From positions 15,272,414-15,336,413 of the forward strand of contig OZ026835.1 in NCBI GenBank assembly GCA_964023205.1: 64,000 bases of DNA. The letters are read 5' to 3'. Below the pieces are notes generated by a model. It had not been told where the DNA came from and ran no database searches. It saw only the letters and a list, made by a program, of their open reading frames with translations. Source of the stretch: Lutraria lutraria. Lineage: Eukaryota > Mollusca > Bivalvia > Venerida > Mactridae. Below, one piece after another: positions 13,123 through 24,355 of the stretch. A program made the translations under genes and the position numbers. The stretch's first letter is position 1. The number at the start of each line of letters is the position of its first letter.

Positions 13123-13663
13123 GTGAATTACCGAGTTTAGCTTTGGTAGAAATAATAAATCAAATTGAAATTTGCAGGGAAACACAATACGACATTGATG
13201 AAGTTTTATGATAATTTGTGTAAAGCAATATTTCAAGAGATGAATAATCAAATCCCAAAATATACTGATAGTAAAAACACAAACAAATGTTTCATAACAT
13301 TTAAAGAGGAATTTAGATATACTGCGTTGAACTTAGCGAGAAACGAACCAGCACTTCTCTCCCAATTTAGATGTGGTATTCTGTCGTTAAAGGTCGAAAC
13401 AGGACGTTACATTGGTGAAATTCCGGAGCAAAGACTGTGTTTATTTTGTGATTCAGGCGAGATCGAGACTGAGGTTCATTTTAAATGTTAATTTGATTCA
13501 ACTATTCGACGTGATATTTTCAGTGAACAATACTTACTAAATGATTTCAATTCGATGACTGCCACTGATGGAAGTAAACTCCTATTTACTGACTATACGA
13601 GAAAGACCGCCAAATATTTAGTGAGAGCATACATGAAGAAACAGCATTATATGTATATTTGAT
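13123..13663 (+). pseudogene. LINE ORF2 3'-end remnant, unit 2 copy
   Basis: Duplicate of the remnant at 6222-6762 with the same frameshift and in-frame stop. The insertion and decay therefore predate the tandem duplication. Confidence 0.75.
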
Positions 13664-16354
13664 AATCATACTTAATATAACCATGCTATATACACATTCT
13701 GTTTGGTAGTTATATACTGTCTTTATTTGTCTATTTTGATATAATATGTTACGAATTTTCAGTCAAATGCTCTTAGTATTTGAATTATCTCCCTGGAATA
13801 TGAACTATGTATGACATCTTGTCTCGGTAAATTATTGCTGCAATATATTATATAATTATATATCTATATATTGAGAGTAATCACTTTTTAAGAGCATTTG
13901 TCTTTACCTGTAATTCAGCATGATTACTTGTTATACAATGTACATGTACTAGTATTTATTCATATTTGTAATTAATAATAGTGTTCTGTCCTGTAATTAT
14001 CAATCTATGTTACATAAATTACATATCTACCTGTACATATATATGTAAATCAAATCTTTTTCGATGTAACATGTGAAACCATTATTTATCTCACAACTTT
14101 CCTTACAGTAACGCCATATAATTGTCTACTGGAATCATCAATTTACAATATCTTATCTTATTACAATAGAATTATGGAACTAAAATTGTATTTTAGACTT
14201 AAGTATAACAACTCATCGTCACTACAACATACACATAACTATGAGTACATGAAATAAAATTTAATGCAATTATCTTATAAATAACAATTCAGTTCACGTA
14301 CAATGGAAAGAAATATTAGATGGTATATATATCAAGGGCATATATATATATATATACATGCAAATAAATACGGTATAATCACATTTTTTATTGATATATT
14401 GTTTTATGTATCTTTTCAAATTCACAAGAACTTAAATTTACGTCTACAAGGGATTTTTTACCATAAAGCTGTTTAAGGATATATCTACATTCCAATGTGT
14501 ACAAACCACCCGCTGTGCTAAATTTGTACATGCATCGGTAAACATCGGCCAAACGGAAATTACCGAAGATCGAGCTCAAACAAAAGCAAATTTGTCAAAA
14601 CATGGTGTTACAAATCGTTAAAAATACTGTACAAGATGTATATTTATTTTATTTTGGTTTATATCATTTTACGGGAAAAGAATTTCTCTAAAATGTCATA
14701 TGTGGTAATTTATTGGCAACTTATGAATTGTTTGTCAATTTTTAGTCTGAAATTTGGCAAAAAATCATTTTCTTCAATATTTACATAGAACATAGAGTAA
14801 ATTTTGAACCGTTTTACCTGTTTCATACAAGTGCAAAAATACTGCCCAAGATAGATAGTTATTTTAGATTAAATTACACCATTTGAAAGATAATGATTTT
14901 ATCTACAATGTCATATGTGGTAATATATTGGCATTTACCGAATAAAGATTTTATAGCAAGTTTTAAATTATTTCCCTATATAATCTATATAGAGTTAAAC
15001 TGGGCAAATGTTATCTGATTATGGTTTATCGAGTCATTTCAAGGGAGATAACAACATCGATTAAGACGATTATTGGTTCAGTATTGTTCCATATGCTTCC
15101 TTCGATGGTATTCTACAATGAATACTGAACGATCTAACTAACTTAATTAGTTCAGCCATTCCACCATAACGAACACCATTATGTAACTCTAAAAACAATA
15201 TACTGTATACGTCTTAATATTGGCGGTCGTTTTATTTTTTTTCAGACAGTGAGACTTTGCGAAAAGGTAAAAACATGTCTGACAATTAAGCTTGAAACTT
15301 CCGTCAGGGAAAAGAAATCTGTCATAAAACACACACACACACACAGTATAGAAATATATCAATATATTTTGTCTGTTTTAATGTATATTCTTTGAAATAT
15401 TTAATTTTAGCCCTTGAAACTAAAAAAATGTGTTTATTCTATACAAGAAAAGTTAAATATATAGCTTTCTATATATATTAAACTACCGGGGGTAAAATCA
15501 TATTTGTTAGTATTTTTTTTCAATATGGCTCATGTTGATATTAATAATATTATGCGATGACATATTGATAGATAAGCAACGCGCCGAACATCTATATGCA
15601 GCATTAGTAACAAAATTCCACAAAAATAAGAAAATCCATAGATCTGTCATCTTTAAGATGATTCAGTCATACATGCTTTTTGGTGACATTGTCAGTTTCC
15701 AACTGTTGTTTGTTGGAAATATATTAATTGTTTCCATAATCGGTATATTCACCAAAAGTAATCTTAAATCTAGACATTCGTCATGCCATTAGAGAAAGTC
15801 TGAGGAAGACGTGATGTAAGTACTAGTGTTACTCAGAAAATAAATTACAGAGACAGAGAAAAAATATAATTGGCAACTGCATGTCGTGTTTATATAAGGA
15901 CAATATACCAACTTCACACCTTCAAAAATAAGTGAGAGGTGTTGACTGATGAACAATGAATGAGGTCTATAAATTTCATTTTTTTAAGGAAATTATTTTA
16001 TGTCGCTAAACAGAATAATCCACATTGTACACAAGCATCAATAAAAAATCGGTCATATTGTATAGTCGAAAACAGCATAGATATATTAAAGACCCTAAAT
16101 TCTGTCAGCTATGGATCAACGTCTCTATTATATTAAATATTATTATAAGTCTTTTTGTTTTCGATAATGTCACTCGCATGCCCTTTCCGAATTGCCATTA
16201 TTTATATATACTGTATAATCGACAACACTATCCGGACTCGTACCGTGTAGACGTACTATATACCGAACTGAGCGATCACGCTAAATATCGCGATTGACAT
16301 ACGAGATATTGGGAGATTTCGCGTAGTTGCCTATCTCCTGTATTATACGTCTCT

Positions 16355-17150
16355 GGTTACATTCAAAATGGTTAAATCATCAATAATAAAATGACTAGAT
16401 CTCAATAATAATTAATACAAAATAGAATATTTTAATTCAAAACATCTTAAACTATATTTAAACAACAAACAGCAACTCCAACAACAACATACTAATAATC
16501 ATAATCACAATAATAATAACTGAGAATAATTGTACATGTAATAATATGGAATGAAAATGTTTTAAAATGTTGTACAATGTTATCAGTTCTGATCATTTTT
16601 TAATCATAATTATTATTATGACCATTAATTATAATCAAATCTATCATTTTTATTATAATATTTATTATAATTATCATCATCATTTATGATTTAATAATTG
16701 TTATCATCACTATTTATTATCATCGTTTGCTGACATCGTGCCAGCATTGGCCCAATGATGTCACAAAATAGTTGGTACTTTGATGTTGAGACGTTGTTGG
16801 GCCAACATCACCAACAGTTCGATAAACAATGCTGTTTGAAATTGAGGTTTGGAGGACACGTGAACATATGATACATTTAAAAGATGAGGTTTGGAGGACA
16901 CATAGACATATTCATGACACATTTTAAAAATGAGGTGTGGAGGACGCATGAACATAATAATAATATCTCTATTTCAGGAATTTATACAGGAAGTATCTAC
17001 ATTGATAGCGCGAGTCAATTTTTTGGATCCAGACACTGTCCTTTGCGTGGTGGTGTCTACATTATAAAAACACACAAACTCAATAACAATACACGTCATT
17101 GGGACTGTGAAGCAATGAACGAGACAACAATTGACTATCAGAAGGCAATG
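16355..17150 (+). repeat. Partial tandem unit 3, ends inside exon 2
   Basis: Matches the first 796 bases of units 1 and 2 essentially base for base, then changes abruptly at 17151 to sequence differing at roughly a quarter of positions. The break lies inside coding exon 2, at the start of the 3'-phosphate-binding segment. Confidence 0.93.
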
Positions 17151-18673
17151 TTGATCCTCAGAAACCCATACAACGCTTTGGTGTCACAATTCAATAATAA
17201 ACATGAAAGGAACAAGACTGGCTTTGAAGATTGGAGGCAGTTTGAAAGTAAAAGTAAGTACAGAATATTGATTAAAATCTATCCTGTCCAGTTTTTAATG
17301 TCCGACTAGACCGATTTCGTACTTCATGTATGTCAAAATAAGAATACTCGGTTTCAACGATCACCCACAAAAATAAAAAAAATCGGTATTATAGTTCGTA
17401 CGAAAAATGAAAATGTAGGAAATAAAGAACATAGCAATCTAGACTCGGTAGAAGTAATAGCTAGGGCCGGTGTAGCCTTAAGTTTTGGCCCCGTTGAAAA
17501 TGACCCCAAGGGTCATTTCTCAAAGTTGAAAATCGACCCCGACAGGTTTTCAACATTAAATTTTGATCAAGAAAGTCGTTGAATATTGATCAAAGTTAAA
17601 TTCTGATCAATCTTGGGGTCAATTTTTAACGATATCTAAAACCCCAGATGAACGTCAGAGGTCGACTGTATGAATAACAGAATCAGTACTGCAGGAGCGT
17701 AAATCACTGTTTAACATAGTCTAGATATATTTTGTCCATCATGAGTTCAAGTACACTCGATTTTCCAATTTACGATTGTTCATGCTTGTAATCATGGAGC
17801 ATACTAATTTCTTTCGATTAAAGATCCGGCCATGTGCATAAAACAGACCCGCGCACGAAATTCTTTTGATGATACAGGTCTTTCCAAATAATATGGACCT
17901 CTCACAAACAAAGAAGTAGGTATGTAAAAATAGAAATCGTGAGAATGACTGACTTTACATAATTATGATTATACTGCAAGGGGTTGTTTTACGCTGAAAA
18001 TAACTTAATAATGAGAGTCAAATTTTCACGCGCAATGGGGTCACTATTTAACATCGAAAATTGATCAATACTCCGATGAAAAGGACTTTAATTTTTCCGC
18101 GGGGTCAAAATTCCATGCTACACCGGCAGTATTAGCTGAAACCTAATTACTTTTAAGTACAAAAGTAAGAAAATGGATGATTAAATGTGTGGTATTAAAT
18201 TAATCTTAAGGAAATGGATGTCTAAAAAAGTTAATCTGGCTGTTTTTTATGGGTGTTAGACAAGCGACCAATTTTTTAAAATTGAACTTATCTTTTCCAC
18301 CATTTTAGGATGGCAAACCTTCGTACGTAGTTCAGCAAAGAGGTGGAGAACAAAGAATTTGTATTGGTTGACGAAGTTTGAGAAGCCATTACATGTCATT
18401 GTTTATGAAGAACTGTCAACTAGAACGATCAAGGAATTATTCAATGCCGCAAGATTTCTCAACTTGAACAACACATATTTAGACTTATATTGTGCGAAGT
18501 ATTGTTTGAAACCAAAATATCACCGCGTTGGTAAACCTGAATGGATGACAAAAACCATGCTGTTTGATGACAAAATGAGAAAAATTGTCAATTCTGAAAT
18601 AAATGAATTATTAAATGAAATGCAAGATCGTAAGACCATTGAGCAAGTTTTAAAGAGCTATATTATGAATTAA
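16978..18673 (+). CDS. Sulfotransferase cassette C (exons 2 and 3, intact C-terminus)
   Basis: Exons 16978-17253 (276 nt, same length as in A and B; donor GTAAGT) and 18309-18673. Joined to the 5' exon at 623-1037 they give an open frame of 351 aa. The first part of exon 2 is identical to A/B; the rest differs, with RNPYNALVS instead of RNPYDALLS and then NKTGFEDWRQFESK, which is closer to the usual WSCD pattern of a TGF-type turn followed by F and W. Exon 3 keeps the frame through FDDKMRKIVNSEINELL and ends in IMN. No 5' exon of its own was found. It is the most intact cassette and the best candidate for a functional 3' end. Confidence 0.72.
17467..18126. mobile_element. Non-autonomous inverted-repeat transposon in cassette C intron 2
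   Basis: A 652-bp element (17471-18122) bounded by TGTAGC...TTTTG.CCCC and its imperfect complement (17 of 22 positions match), flanked by CCGG on both sides. The homologous introns of cassettes A and B have a single CCGG (GACCGGCAGTATAAG, about 3672 and 10573) and no element. They therefore act as empty sites and support a 4-bp target duplication. No coding capacity seen. Superfamily not assigned. Confidence 0.82.
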
Positions 18674-18950
18674 ATCGAAGATGATTCGTTTTAAGAATAT
18701 GTAAGAAGATAAGAGTTTCAGAAAAAAAAATCTCTTAATTTTAATCTCGTAGAATGAATAAAATTGCTCAATTGTATGTAGGCAGATGTAATAGCTTTGT
18801 TTGCTGAATTGTCGCTGTCGTCTTCAGATTACCAACAAACAGGATAATAATCACCAGAAAGTCACTTCGTCATTTAAATGTCATTCATGGGTGTAAATTA
18901 GAATTCATGAATCCAACAATTTCTTTATTCGATTGATCTTCGTTATATCA
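18165..18950 (+). other. Homology block around cassette C exon 3
   Basis: Intron end, exon 3 and about 280 bp of 3' sequence match units 1 and 2 with scattered differences; similarity ends near 18950. Cassette C is therefore an older paralogue whose 5' part was later made identical to A/B. Confidence 0.7.
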
Positions 18951-19570
18951 AGCTGAATGGCCGTCATCAATTGGTTATCAATAAAACAATAGTGACCATC
19001 ATTGGTTTTACTGCATAAAGCAATGGTAGATAAAATGATTGTTACATTGCATACTTTACAATGGTTTTCTCGAATTATTGAATTATATATATATAACAAG
19101 AATTAACTGTTCCTAGAGTTTGTTGTCGTATTGATTATGTCTTTTATTAAACATAAATGACATACATAATTATGTATGTATATAAATTATGTTATGTATT
19201 CACAAATACTTAGGGGAATAAAATGGTAGAAATCTGTCTATAGCTAATCAGATCAGTTAAGAAATTGTATACTGAGAGTTTCAGATATTAGTCAACATGG
19301 ACGGTCATTTCCCCCGCACAACTTCATGTACTTTCGAAACCAACCAAACTAAACAAACCGCCTATGGGGTTAGTTTGGAAGGTTTGGCAATCCGGTTCGA
19401 GATTTTTTAAAACAAATCGCAAAACTTTTTTTCGTTTCAAACCGCTTTTACTGAACAAACAGACAGCTAGACAAACCAGTTAAAAACCAAATCTGGTTTT
19501 GTGCAAACAAAAGCGTCATAGTAAATGATACGCTTGTATGGAACGTCATAGTTGTCTTAATGGCAGACTG
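18951..19570. other. Intergenic, no gene recognised
   Basis: AT-rich; 19330-19500 is rich in CAAACC/GGTTTG words that may be a decayed inverted-repeat element, but no clear ends were found. Confidence 0.4.
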
Positions 19571-19745
19571 TGGTAGGTACTCTATCTAATCACAGTGGTG
19601 AAGGGTTTCGGAAAGAGGTCATTTGCATATAATGGTTGTAGTTTATTGAATATGCTGTCTCATGATATAAAGGATGTCAATTCCATTTCCTCTTTTAGAA
19701 ACAAGGTTAAGGACTATCTGTTAAATTATATTGATATTGAAACTA
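19571..19745 (+). pseudogene. LINE ORF2 C-terminal fragment
   Basis: The translation contains GKRSFAYNGCSLLNMLSHDI followed by SISSFRNKVKDYLLNY. This matches the usual C-terminal pattern of CR1/Jockey-type reverse transcriptase proteins (RSFxYxGxxLWNxLPxxI...SxxxFKxxxKxxL). Only the last 50 or so codons are present. Confidence 0.65.
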
Positions 19746-19779
19746 AAAACCGTTCTTTTATTATAATATTGAATTTTAT

Positions 19780-20857
19780 AGACGATAGATCGGGGGCTTA
19801 TTGTTTTTGGTCTCTCGATCTGTTTGTCTGTTTGTCTATTTGTCTGTTTGTACTAAATGTTAACATGGCCTATAAAATAAAAACGCTTGCACTTACATTC
19901 ATCAAACTTCATATGTAGATACCTCATAACAACCTCTCCATGACCTGTGCATTTTCAGGTCAGTAGGTCAAAGGTCAGGGTCATTGTGTTTAAAAAATCC
20001 TACATTTCTTTTAGGATACTACTCCTACAATTTTCATGGGATGTTGACGAAACTTTCACAGATTTGTTGTTACCAAGAACCCCCGCACATATATTCCGGG
20101 TTATGTGGTTTGATCATTTTTGACGGAATTATGGTCCTTTGTTTATTTTGCGCGATTGTAATAACGAAATACTCTTGTTTCCTTATATTTTAAGGGATTT
20201 TGATAAAACTTTCATGGAACTATTGGTATCAAGATACCCAATACATGTTGTAAAGGTTTTATGATTCGATAATTTTTGACGGAATTATGGCCCTTTGTTG
20301 CATAATTGTGTCATATATACAGAAATACTCTTTTGTTTGCACTACTTCTATATTTCTCAAGGGATTTTGACCAAACTTTTATAGAACTATTGTCACCAAT
20401 TTCCCCAACACATATTGTTTTGTGATTCGATAATTTTTTTGAAGATTAATGGCCCTTATTTTATTGTGTGTACTAAATTTCTTCTATGATACTCCTCCTA
20501 CATTTCTCAAAGGAATTTGATGAAACTTTCACAGACTCATTGTCACCAAGAAACCCAGCACACATATCCCGGGTTTTGTGATTGGATTGTTTTGGGCGGA
20601 TTTATGGCCCTTTGCTTATTTTGTGCATATGTAGTAGAGAAATATATTGTTAGGGTTTCGTGATTCGATCATTCTTAGCAGATTTATGACCCTTTGTTTG
20701 TTTGTACCAAACTTTAACCTTGCCTATTAAATCAAAAGGCTACTGCCTACAATCATTAAACTTCATATCTTGGTTCATAATGACAATCTCTTTAGGACCC
20801 GTGCATTTTCAAGTTAAAGGGCACCCGGAGGGGGCATTGTGTTTTTGAAACACATCT
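19780..20857 (+). repeat. Dispersed element with internal roughly 150-bp tandem repeats
   Basis: Starts near GATCGGGGGCTTATTG, contains repeated blocks with TTGACGGAATTATGGCCCTTT, AAACTTTCA and TTGTCACCAAG-type words, and ends GGGGGCATTGTGTTTTTGAA. A similar end (GGGGGTATCTGTGTTTCAC) occurs at about 39088. The open frames here are not genes. Confidence 0.65.
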
Positions 20858-21130
20858 TGTTCATTTTAATAACTACATGTAGTCGATATTTGTTTCATTT
20901 TGCATGACAATGTGTTTCATGTTTTTACTTTATTTGCAATTGTCTTATTATGTAGGTTAGCACTATATATCTAAGGACCACAATGGAAATAAGGGTATTG
21001 ATTTACCTTTTTGTGTCATCCTTATATATAATGTTGATTGACATGGCTTTTTTAAATAATACATATCTTTCATTGTTTGTATGTTTTAATGTACTTGCTA
21101 TGATTGTCTTTACATTTTAATGTGAAATAT
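20858..21130. other. Intergenic, nothing recognised
   Basis: AT-rich DNA without recognisable coding or repeat signal. Confidence 0.4.
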
Positions 21131-21440
21131 ATGATAGCTTCTATATATAGTATTCACAATCTCCAGGTCAAATCTTTGGAGACCCTTATTAACACTTTAT
21201 ATTTCACAGTTTTATTTGGATCTTCACCAAACCTTGTCAGAATGTTTGTCTTAATGATATCTTAAAAGAATTAGAAAATGGGCCATCTTGGTCGGAGACA
21301 AGGCCACCAGGACAAATCATAGGAAAACCTTGATAACAACAGACCTCATGACACAAACTCAACACAATGTCTTTATCAGCAACAAATGATTATTATGTGA
21401 GCAATGTAGTGCCATATTGACCCTGTTGTTATGATTAAAT
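21131..21440 (+). repeat. Degenerate AGCTCAC-family copy
   Basis: Contains the internal words of the elements at 39136 and 48031 (GGATCTTCACCAAACCTTGT, CAGAATGTTTGTCTTAATGA) and a related end (ATGTGAGCAATGTAGTGCCA), but lacks the AGCTCAC head. Confidence 0.6.
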
Positions 21441-22140
21441 GTTCTGTTTATTACATATTCCTAAATTACAATTACACATTCCTAAAAATAACATTTTAGG
21501 TCCTGGGCGTATTTAAAAAAAAAAACAAAAAAAAACCATACTTTCCGATATGTACCAAAGCCTTCATCAAAACCATACAAACACGGCTGCCCGCAATAGC
21601 AAATGAATGTGATTATCAGATGAAGTATACGTTACATCGAATTCTCTCTTTGTATGTTGTAAAATAGAATGCAAAGTACTTATTCACTATGATATCCATG
21701 CAAGTGGGCATAATTGTATCTTCTAAAGAGTTATATAAAATTATGAAATAAAAGGCTGGTATCTTTTTCCAAATACAACTGCAGTAGTATTTATTTTCAA
21801 ATTACACACAACGAAATATAAAAATTCAAGATCAAATTATATAATACCCCATTTGTTAGTATTAAAAGTAACAAAAATAGCTATAAAAAACGCAAAAAGG
21901 TACTCCCATTGTTGCCGATTAAATAAAATAATTAAGTAACAATTCATATGATTAAAAAACTCCTTCTTTTAATAAATTTAAAAAAAAGTAGTTCCTTCAG
22001 TACATTATTTGTAAAAAATAGACACGCAAACACACATACAAAAAGTAATACATGTATTGATATTGTACATTTTAAATCATCCCATAACTTCACGTATGTG
22101 GTCAACCTAATTTGAAATTTGTCAACCGGTATACCTATCA
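21441..22140. other. Intergenic, nothing recognised
   Basis: AT-rich DNA with A-runs near 21517-21535. No gene or repeat boundary identified. Confidence 0.4.
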
Positions 22141-22925
22141 AGCATTCTTCTAGATGAGCATCTAGATTTTAGGGAAACTGCTAAGTCTGTTGTAAAGTGT
22201 GCTACTCGTACACTAGGACATCTGGCAGCAAAATTAAAATATCTTGGCGGTACGCCACTTTATAAGCTTTTTACCAAGTTGTATGAAAGCACGATCTGAC
22301 CTATTATTTCATAGGGTGCGTCTGTTTGGGGTACGAAATCACATTCTTGTATTAATGTTGTACCTACATGCGCTTTTACTTGGGTTTGGGGGAATGTGCT
22401 CCAACGGCGGCGCTATATATATGGTGAACTGAGCGGGTAACCTCCACATGTGAAGCAGTGGGCTGCCGCATGTAAGCGAGGCAATTGGCAAAGATTCAGT
22501 CATAAAATAGATACATAATCTAGGCTAAAATTTTAAATAAATGAATTTTATTACAAGGAATCTAGTAGGACGAATGTAAATGCTAAAACTGGCAATGAAA
22601 TTTAAAGCAACGTAATGAAATTATGTTAACTTAGAAAATTTATTAGATGAGTGTACTTCAATATCTGCCGAGAATATCTGTCAAAAGGTAGAAAATAATA
22701 GTTTTTTGTTGTATGTTAATGAATGGAAACAACAGATATCAAGTCGCACAGGTGCATACACAAACAGTCATTTCAAGAATAATTATTAAGTTGAGTACCT
22801 TTCGGTTATTCAAGGATAACTTTGGCACTGAGAGGTATGTAAATATTCCTATGACTCCAAAACATAGACTAGCACTCACGAAGTTTAGATGTGAGACGGG
22901 TAGATATGAAAACCTATCATAGAAT
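22141..22925 (+). pseudogene. LINE reverse transcriptase C-terminal remnant
   Basis: The conceptual reading gives LLDEHLDFRETAKSVVKCAT, YLGGTPLYKLFTKLYEST, an in-frame stop, then GASVWGT, and further on ERYVNIPMTPKHRLALTKF with RCETGRY. These are the RT thumb/connector region and the ETGRY block of a mollusc LINE, with several stops and frameshifts. It belongs to the same broad group as the remnant at 6222, as a different and longer piece. Confidence 0.75.
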
Positions 22926-23029
22926 ATGCTCAAATGGGAACATGTGATGCACTGCAAAATTTCACTGACATTTACATTAGTACTATATAACAGAAAATCA
23001 GCTGGTAATACTCACCGAGTCCAATCGTT

Positions 23030-24068
23030 CAGTGCGAGTAGAAAGTGCCAAAACGCATGAGTAGTACGCTTTTTAAGGTACAAAACCAATACAAAGGTAA
23101 GAAAATCGCTTTGTGAGGGTTGATGCTTGACAACAGTTTGTGAATCGCAGACTCAGTGACATGGATGTCTGACATTTGTGTGTGTGAACTTGGACCTTTG
23201 TCTAGGATTCTATTTAATGATATTGGGGTAATGCCTTTCATTTAATTTCATTTAATATGTTTGCTTTCATTACAGCTGAGGATTTTAATATGCCGTTATC
23301 GCGTAGGGGTGGGATAGAGGAACCTTCAGTCTTTTTTTGTTTTTATATAGGAGAAGAGGTTTTTCGGAACATTTTTGGTCTTAACACCACCTTGTTCTGG
23401 AATTTACACGTCAAAGATAAAGTTTTCAATATAGTTCCAGTAGGTTTGGTGTTGCTCTTTTTGGATCTCCGCCTTTAGTTTTCTTATAGAGTCAGATTTA
23501 AGCGTATTTTTATTTCGTTTTCTTAATTTATTCTTGTACTTATTCATTTTCTTTCTCAACATATATCAGTTATCCATGGCAGCTTTTTAATACTTTTAAT
23601 TATTTTCGAAGGGATGTTTTAAGAGATGGAACCAAGGAGATTTACCTTAGATATATTCCATAAATCATCAACACTTTTAGAACGGTTGTATTTTTAATAT
23701 TTCATTATGAGTATTATAGAGGTCTTCATTAATAGCTTCCCAATTAGCTTTAGAATATTTTAAGATTTTACGGGTTGTGGGCTTACAACGTCTTAGTGAG
23801 GTGTTAATTTTAAAAAGAATTATGTCGTGATCCGCTTCACCAATAGGAGGAAAGGTTTCAATATCATCAAATATTGATGGATAGTTAGTTAATAAAAGGT
23901 CCAGTGTTTTGTCATGCCTAGTTGGTTTATCAAGTAAGTTAGTGAATATGGTCTGGAATGAGGTCCATAAGTTCATGGTGCTGTTTACTATTTGGTTTAC
24001 CAGGAAGTACACTGTTGGATTGCCAATCGATATTTCCTAGGTTGAAGTCGCCACCTAGTATCATGGTA
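23030..24068 (-). pseudogene. LINE endonuclease-RT linker remnant, minus strand
   Basis: Reading the minus strand downward: GGDFNLGNIDW near 24060-24030, then DKPTRHDKTLDLLLTNYPS and GEADHDIILFKI (about 23950-23810). This is the C-terminal half of an APE-type endonuclease. It is followed at 23241-23100 by KGPSSHTQMSDIHVTESAIH and LLSSINPHKA, the block just before the RT domain. Frameshifts separate the parts. It lies tail-to-tail with the plus-strand LINE fragment ending at 22925. Confidence 0.8.
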
Positions 24069-24355
24069 GATTTAGAATTTGGGTTTGTAATATTAAGGGA
24101 GTCGTTACTTTAAGGTATTTTAGAGAAACACATTGTTCCATATTTCTGCAAATTACATGGAAGAAGAAGAAGATTTATTAAATATTTTTTACATTTTCTG
24201 AAAAATGAGAGCTTTATCTTCAATTTGACACAAGACGTAAGAATCGATTGAGAAATAAAAAAAATACAATATTAGGTTCGTAAAATCAGGGATGCTATAT
24301 AACAAGGCCGGCGAATACACTTTGCCAAAAACCTACCACATGTCTGTCACGTGAT
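24069..24355. other. EED upstream region
   Basis: Lies between the LINE fragment and the EED start codon and probably holds the EED promoter and 5' leader. No TATA box recognised. Part of it (about 24240-24330) resembles 30195-30300 in EED intron 5, suggesting an old dispersed repeat. Confidence 0.4.

Larger units (their letters stand above)
9454..16354 (+). repeat. 6,901-bp tandem unit 2 (cassette B)
   Basis: Near-exact copy of 2553-9453. Both its left junction (GTCTCTG before GGTTACATTC) and the identical junction at 16354/16355 differ from the sequence before unit 1, as expected for head-to-tail tandem copies. Confidence 0.95.

Noticed and set aside
16884..17309. 141-codon frame as a complete protein
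   Set aside because: It starts in the repeat before exon 2 and runs past the GTAAGT donor into the intron; the real coding part is exon 16978-17253.
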